A stretch of DNA of 64,000 nucleotides, from assembly GCF_003852525.1 (NCBI RefSeq), contig NZ_QAJL01000002.1:890097-954096 (forward strand). The letters are read 5' to 3'. The DNA is from Pedobacter sp. KBW06. Lineage in GTDB: Bacteria > Bacteroidota > Bacteroidia > Sphingobacteriales > Sphingobacteriaceae. A program made the translations under genes and the position numbers. How positions within the stretch are numbered: the stretch's first letter is position 1; every line of letters begins with the position of its first letter. Of this stretch, positions 60,494-64,000 are shown in pieces. The notes beneath the pieces were generated by a model that worked only from the letters and a program-made list of their open reading frames with translations, did no database searches and had not been told where the DNA came from.

Positions 60494-63187
60494 ATGAAAC
60501 GTAAACTGTTTTATCCCTTTTTATTGATTGCAGGAATCTGCATGGCCTTTGTATCCCGAATGGATGGAGACCCTTTTGAGGCCCTTTTAGAAAGGATGAA
60601 GGCATTTAATAAAACATATGCACAGGAAAAGGTACACCTCCATCTGGATAAGCCCTACTACGCAGTTGGAGACAACATCTGGTTCAAAGCCTATATCATC
60701 AATACCGAAAACCTGGAGGCCTCGGACATTAGTAAAATTTTATATGTAGAGCTGATCAATGAGAAGGATTCCTTAAAAAAACAATTGAGGTTACCTGTTG
60801 GCGGAGGTATTACCTGGGGCGATTTTAAAATCCCTGATTCCCTGGCCGAGGGAAACTACAGGATTCGCGCCTATACTCAATGGATGAGAAATGCGGGACC
60901 GGAATTTTACTTTGATAAAACGATAAAAATTGGCAACTCCTGGGCCAATACGGTATTCACCAATACGAACTATACTTTTAGTAAGGAAAATTCAGCAGAA
61001 AAGGTACAGGCAGACATCATTTTTAAAGATAAAAATGGAAAGCCATATGCCGGAAATGAGGTTCGCTATGAAGTTCAGCTGAATTTCAGGAGTCTGTTTA
61101 AAGGCAAAGCCCTGACCAATGAGCAAGGCGGGGTATCGCTCAGTTTCTTAAATACCCAGCCTTCTTTATATAAATCCGGAAAGATCCTCGCCACCATTAC
61201 ACTGGCCGATCAAAAGAAAATAACCAAGGAAATCCCGATAAAAGCAACCTCAAAAGACGTAGATGTTCAATTTTTCCCCGAAAGTGGAAATCTGGTGGAG
61301 GGACTTCCTAACAAAATTGCCTTCAAAGCGGTGAATGCTTCAGGCTTGGGGGAGCAGGTTAGCGGAGTGATTGTAGATCAAAGCGGTTCTGAGATCAACC
61401 GTTTTGAAAGTAAGCACCTGGGCATGGGAAATTTTGTTGTTAATCCACAACCGGGAGCAACTTATAGCGCAAAAATTAAATTTTCAGACGGTTCAGAGAA
61501 AAGTTACAGTTTACCTGTAGTCCGTTCAAGCGGTTATATTTTAAGTGTAAACAATTCGGATAAAGAGAAAATAAGCATAAAGATCATCAGATCTGAAGGC
61601 ATTATCGACCAAAAGGAGTTAAAACTCGTGGGGCAGCATAGCGGAGCGATACAATTCACGTCGAAAGTGAGTGCAGATAAACAGATCAGCAGCATTTCCA
61701 TTTCTAAAAAGGAATTGCCTGAAGGAATCCTTCAACTGACCTTATTCTCCGGAGAGAATGTCCCGCTTGCCGAGCGGCTTGTTTTTGTACGTAACCAGGC
61801 AGATCGTATCCTGACAAAAATGGAAACGGTGAAAACGACCTATGCAAAAAGAGAAAATGTGACCGTTAACCTGAGCAGCAGCTATAGGGAGCAACCGAAC
61901 CCCTCCTCTTTTTCCGTATCCGTAACCAATACCTCATCCGTAAAACCTGACCCTGAAAATGAAAGCAATATTTTCAGTACCATGCTCCTCAGTTCAGACC
62001 TTATCGGTTATATTGAAAAACCCAACTATTATTTTATAAATGAAGGGCCCGAAGTGGAGCAGGCCCTGGACAATCTAATGTTAACCCAGGGATGGAGGAG
62101 AATCTTATGGAAAAATGTGATCAATAATACACCGCCAATCACACGATTTGCAGCAGAAAAATCGCAAACCATCAGCGGAACGATTACAAATTATAGTGGA
62201 AAGCCAGCCCCAAACAGCAAGGTTTCCCTATTTTCCTCATCCGGCGGCTTTTTCGCTTTAGACACCCTTACAGATGCACAGGGGCGATTCAATTTTGATC
62301 AGCTGATTTTCCCTGAAGACACCAAGTTCATTGTACAGGCACGAACTGCAAAAGATAAAAAGAGAGTAGACATTCATCTGGATATTGTTCCGGGACAGAT
62401 CGTAACCAAAAGTAAAAACAGCGGAGATATAGAGGTCAATGTAAATGAGGCATTATCCGCTTATCTGCAGCAGAGCAGCAATTATTTCGATGAGCTGAAC
62501 AAACGCGGGTTATTGGAAAAAACACTTTTATTAAAGGAGGTACAGATTACCGAAAAGAAACAACAGGTAAAGAACTCTGCCAATCTGAACGGCGCGGGAA
62601 GAGCAGATGCGGTGATTACCGCGGAACAGCTTAGTACCTGTGTGACCTTATCTCAATGTTTACAAGGCCGGGTTGCCGGCCTGATGATCATGAACGGACA
62701 AGCTTATCTCAGCAGGAATGGTGGAAGAACGCCAATGGCAATAGTACTGGATGGTATGAATATGGGTTCTGATTTTCTGGACAACATCAATGTATTTGAT
62801 ATAGAAACCATTGAAGTGCTGAAATCCATCGGAAATACCGCCATCTATGGCTCCGGTGGCGGAGGTGGTATTCTGGTGATTACAACCAAACGTGGTGGTG
62901 GGAATTACAGCAGTACCTTTAGCCCGGGCATCACCACCTATAACCCAAAAGGCTTTTATATTCCAAGAGAATTCTATAGTCCAAAATATGAACCTTCGGT
63001 ACCTGACCGCAAGCCGGATTTAAGGACAACTGTTTACTGGGCACCTCAGGTTCCTACCAATGAGCAGGGAAAATCGAGCTTCAGCTTCTTCAATACAGAT
63101 GAACCCGGAACCTACAGGGTAGTACTGGAAGGAATGGATCATATGGGTCGTCTTGGAAGAGCCGTTTATACCTATGAAGTAAAATAA
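60494..63187 (+). CDS. Large exported MG2-like protein with terminal TonB plug domain but no barrel
   Basis: An 897-residue exported protein with a signal peptide (about 1-22). The N-terminal 45-150 resembles the MG2 macroglobulin domain (VHLHLDKPYYAVGDNIWFKA and YRIRAYTQW), followed by further beta-sandwich units (about 160-640). Residues about 690-810 resemble a TonB plug domain, with LQGRVAGLMIMNG, MAIVLDGMNMG and AIYGSGGGGGILVITT, but no 22-strand barrel follows; the protein ends after a macroglobulin-like WAPQVPTNEQGKSSFSFF segment. Similar plug-without-barrel proteins are known in Bacteroidota without clear function. It sits alone between dcd and the hydratase gene (10-bp gap to the latter). 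Confidence 0.8.
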   Translation: MKRKLFYPFLLIAGICMAFVSRMDGDPFEALLERMKAFNKTYAQEKVHLHLDKPYYAVGDNIWFKAYIINTENLEASDISKILYVELINEKDSLKKQLRLPVGGGITWGDFKIPDSLAEGNYRIRAYTQWMRNAGPEFYFDKTIKIGNSWANTVFTNTNYTFSKENSAEKVQADIIFKDKNGKPYAGNEVRYEVQLNFRSLFKGKALTNEQGGVSLSFLNTQPSLYKSGKILATITLADQKKITKEIPIKATSKDVDVQFFPESGNLVEGLPNKIAFKAVNASGLGEQVSGVIVDQSGSEINRFESKHLGMGNFVVNPQPGATYSAKIKFSDGSEKSYSLPVVRSSGYILSVNNSDKEKISIKIIRSEGIIDQKELKLVGQHSGAIQFTSKVSADKQISSISISKKELPEGILQLTLFSGENVPLAERLVFVRNQADRILTKMETVKTTYAKRENVTVNLSSSYREQPNPSSFSVSVTNTSSVKPDPENESNIFSTMLLSSDLIGYIEKPNYYFINEGPEVEQALDNLMLTQGWRRILWKNVINNTPPITRFAAEKSQTISGTITNYSGKPAPNSKVSLFSSSGGFFALDTLTDAQGRFNFDQLIFPEDTKFIVQARTAKDKKRVDIHLDIVPGQIVTKSKNSGDIEVNVNEALSAYLQQSSNYFDELNKRGLLEKTLLLKEVQITEKKQQVKNSANLNGAGRADAVITAEQLSTCVTLSQCLQGRVAGLMIMNGQAYLSRNGGRTPMAIVLDGMNMGSDFLDNINVFDIETIEVLKSIGNTAIYGSGGGGGILVITTKRGGGNYSSTFSPGITTYNPKGFYIPREFYSPKYEPSVPDRKPDLRTTVYWAPQVPTNEQGKSSFSFFNTDEPGTYRVVLEGMDHMGRLGRAVYTYEVK

Positions 63188-63197
63188 ACTGATATAT

Positions 63198-63959
63198 ATG
63201 AATACCATTAAAGTCACCATAAAAGACCACTTAGCACTTATTACTTTAGACCGCGGAAGATCTAATGCCCTGAACCGCGAGATGATTACGGAATTAAATG
63301 ATATGCTGAACAGCATCGCTGCAGATCAGAATATTGCAGGCGCGATCATTACAGGTAAAGAGAATTTCTTTTCTGCCGGATTAGACCTTATTGAGCTCTA
63401 CAATTATTCGGAAGCAGAAGCCGAGTCTTTCTGGCACCTGTTCCTGGACTTTATCGCCAACATCACTTCTTTCAGAAAGCCATTGGTTGCCGCCATCAAC
63501 GGGCATAGCCCGGCCGGAGGTTGTGTTATTGCATTGGCCTGTGACTATAGAATCATGGCAGAAGGAAAGGCCATCATTGGTTTGAACGAAGTCCCTGTAG
63601 GAATCATCGTTCCCAATTCCGTTTTCCAGCTTTACTCCTTCTGGATCGGCAATGCCCATGCATCAAGAAGCTTATTGGAAGGCAAGCTGTTTACCCCTGA
63701 AGAAGCTTTGCAGGTTGGTTTGGTAGATGAACTGGTAAACCCGGAGAGTATCCTGACCACTGCAGAACGCAGAATCAGAAAGTATATGGGTATGGAAAGA
63801 AATACCTGGGAACAGAGTAAGCTGAACATCAGGAAAGACCTGATCGCCGCCACCCGAGCAAACCAGGACGACGCACTGGCGCTCATGTTAAAACAATGGT
63901 GGGCACCAAGTACAAGAAGTATTTTAAAAACAATTATTGACAACCTGCAAAAGAAATAG
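63198..63959 (+). CDS. Enoyl-CoA hydratase/isomerase family protein
   Basis: A 253-residue crotonase-fold enzyme. The first oxyanion-hole segment (FFSAGLDLIELYN) and the second (GHSPAGGCVIALACDYRIMA) are present, as is the trimer contact VGIIVPNSV. Catalytic Glu residues cannot be assigned with certainty, so it could be a hydratase or isomerase acting in fatty acid or amino acid breakdown. It starts 10 bp after the plug-domain protein and is followed 3 bp later by a further start codon. Confidence 0.9.
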   Translation: MNTIKVTIKDHLALITLDRGRSNALNREMITELNDMLNSIAADQNIAGAIITGKENFFSAGLDLIELYNYSEAEAESFWHLFLDFIANITSFRKPLVAAINGHSPAGGCVIALACDYRIMAEGKAIIGLNEVPVGIIVPNSVFQLYSFWIGNAHASRSLLEGKLFTPEEALQVGLVDELVNPESILTTAERRIRKYMGMERNTWEQSKLNIRKDLIAATRANQDDALALMLKQWWAPSTRSILKTIIDNLQKK

Positions 63960-63962
63960 CCC

Positions 63963-64000
63963 ATGTACAATCAACCAATGTTAAGGGATGATGCCTTAAA
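63963..64000 (+). CDS. Start of a probable SDR oxidoreductase (partial, cut by window end)
   Basis: An ATG 3 bp after the hydratase stop opens a frame reading MYNQPMLRDDAL before the window ends. This N-terminus resembles the beginning of Bacteroidota short-chain dehydrogenases of the 2,4-dienoyl-CoA reductase type encoded next to enoyl-CoA hydratases. Twelve codons are too few to be sure; the call rests on context and memory of the family. Confidence 0.45.
   Translation, partial: MYNQPMLRDDAL

Noticed and set aside
1..64000. tRNA or rRNA genes, CRISPR arrays, transposases, integrases or phage genes
   Set aside because: None was recognised on reading both strands; small non-coding RNAs cannot be excluded by eye.

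Overview
The window looks like a chromosomal segment of a Bacteroidota bacterium of the Sphingobacteriaceae, most like Pedobacter. The support is family content: a SusC/SusD pair, STN-type and other TonB-dependent receptors, an ECF sigma/FecR pair, a type IX secretion (T9SS) cargo with a PorP/SprF partner, a dipeptidyl peptidase IV and a MoxR/DUF58/SpoIIM/RDD cluster. Promoters fit the TTTG / TAnnTTTG Bacteroidota type, and ribosome-binding sites are mostly weak. No rRNA, tRNA, CRISPR array, transposase or integrase was seen. The species assignment is inference.

Layout. 1-6.4 kb: a TlpA-like thioredoxin lipoprotein or periplasmic protein and an arginase-fold protein with degraded metal site on the minus strand; then a plus-strand operon of an SDR, a phosphoserine phosphatase fused to a remnant of phosphoglycerate dehydrogenase plus ACT, and tryptophan 2,3-dioxygenase; then a small secreted unknown. 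6.7-10 kb: branched-chain aminotransferase and dipeptidyl peptidase IV, each closed by a clear terminator. 10.1-17.1 kb: a membrane TPR/HTH regulator followed by a three-gene locus of TonB receptor, beta-helix lipoprotein and beta-propeller phytase; its leader carries a direct repeat that may be the operator. This is the best candidate for a little-described system, a dedicated phytate (or related phosphate ester) utilisation locus. 17.1-26.3 kb, minus strand: a CHRD lipoprotein, ECF sigma factor, FecR anti-sigma, STN TonB receptor and DUF4249 lipoprotein in tight order (a surface-signalling transport operon), followed by two AsmA-like paralogues.

26.5-28.3 kb: an overlapping glycosyltransferase/methyltransferase pair. 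28.5-33.2 kb: housekeeping genes miaB, a sigma-54 activator lacking a receiver domain, lptE, a TPR-like protein and secG, ended by a 40-bp symmetrical terminator. 33.5-38.3 kb: an orphan SusC/SusD pair bounded by terminators. 38.5-40.6 kb: groES-groEL. 40.7-47.7 kb: a 2001-residue PKD-repeat surface protein with a T9SS C-terminal domain and, two bases downstream, its probable PorP/SprF partner. 47.7-49.9 kb: MgtC-family protein and L-serine dehydratase.

49.9-56.8 kb: a compact six-gene minus-strand envelope cluster (SpoIIM, multi-pass membrane protein, DUF4129, DUF4350, MoxR ATPase, DUF58) with a divergent RDD protein. 56.8-60.4 kb: SGNH hydrolase, DUF2752 and DUF5684 membrane proteins, lipB with an Sfp-type phosphopantetheinyl transferase, and dcd. 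60.5-64 kb: a large exported MG2-like protein carrying a TonB plug domain but no barrel, an enoyl-CoA hydratase and the first codons of what is probably an SDR.

All functional calls come from reading motifs and family resemblance by eye; no database search or structure prediction was run.
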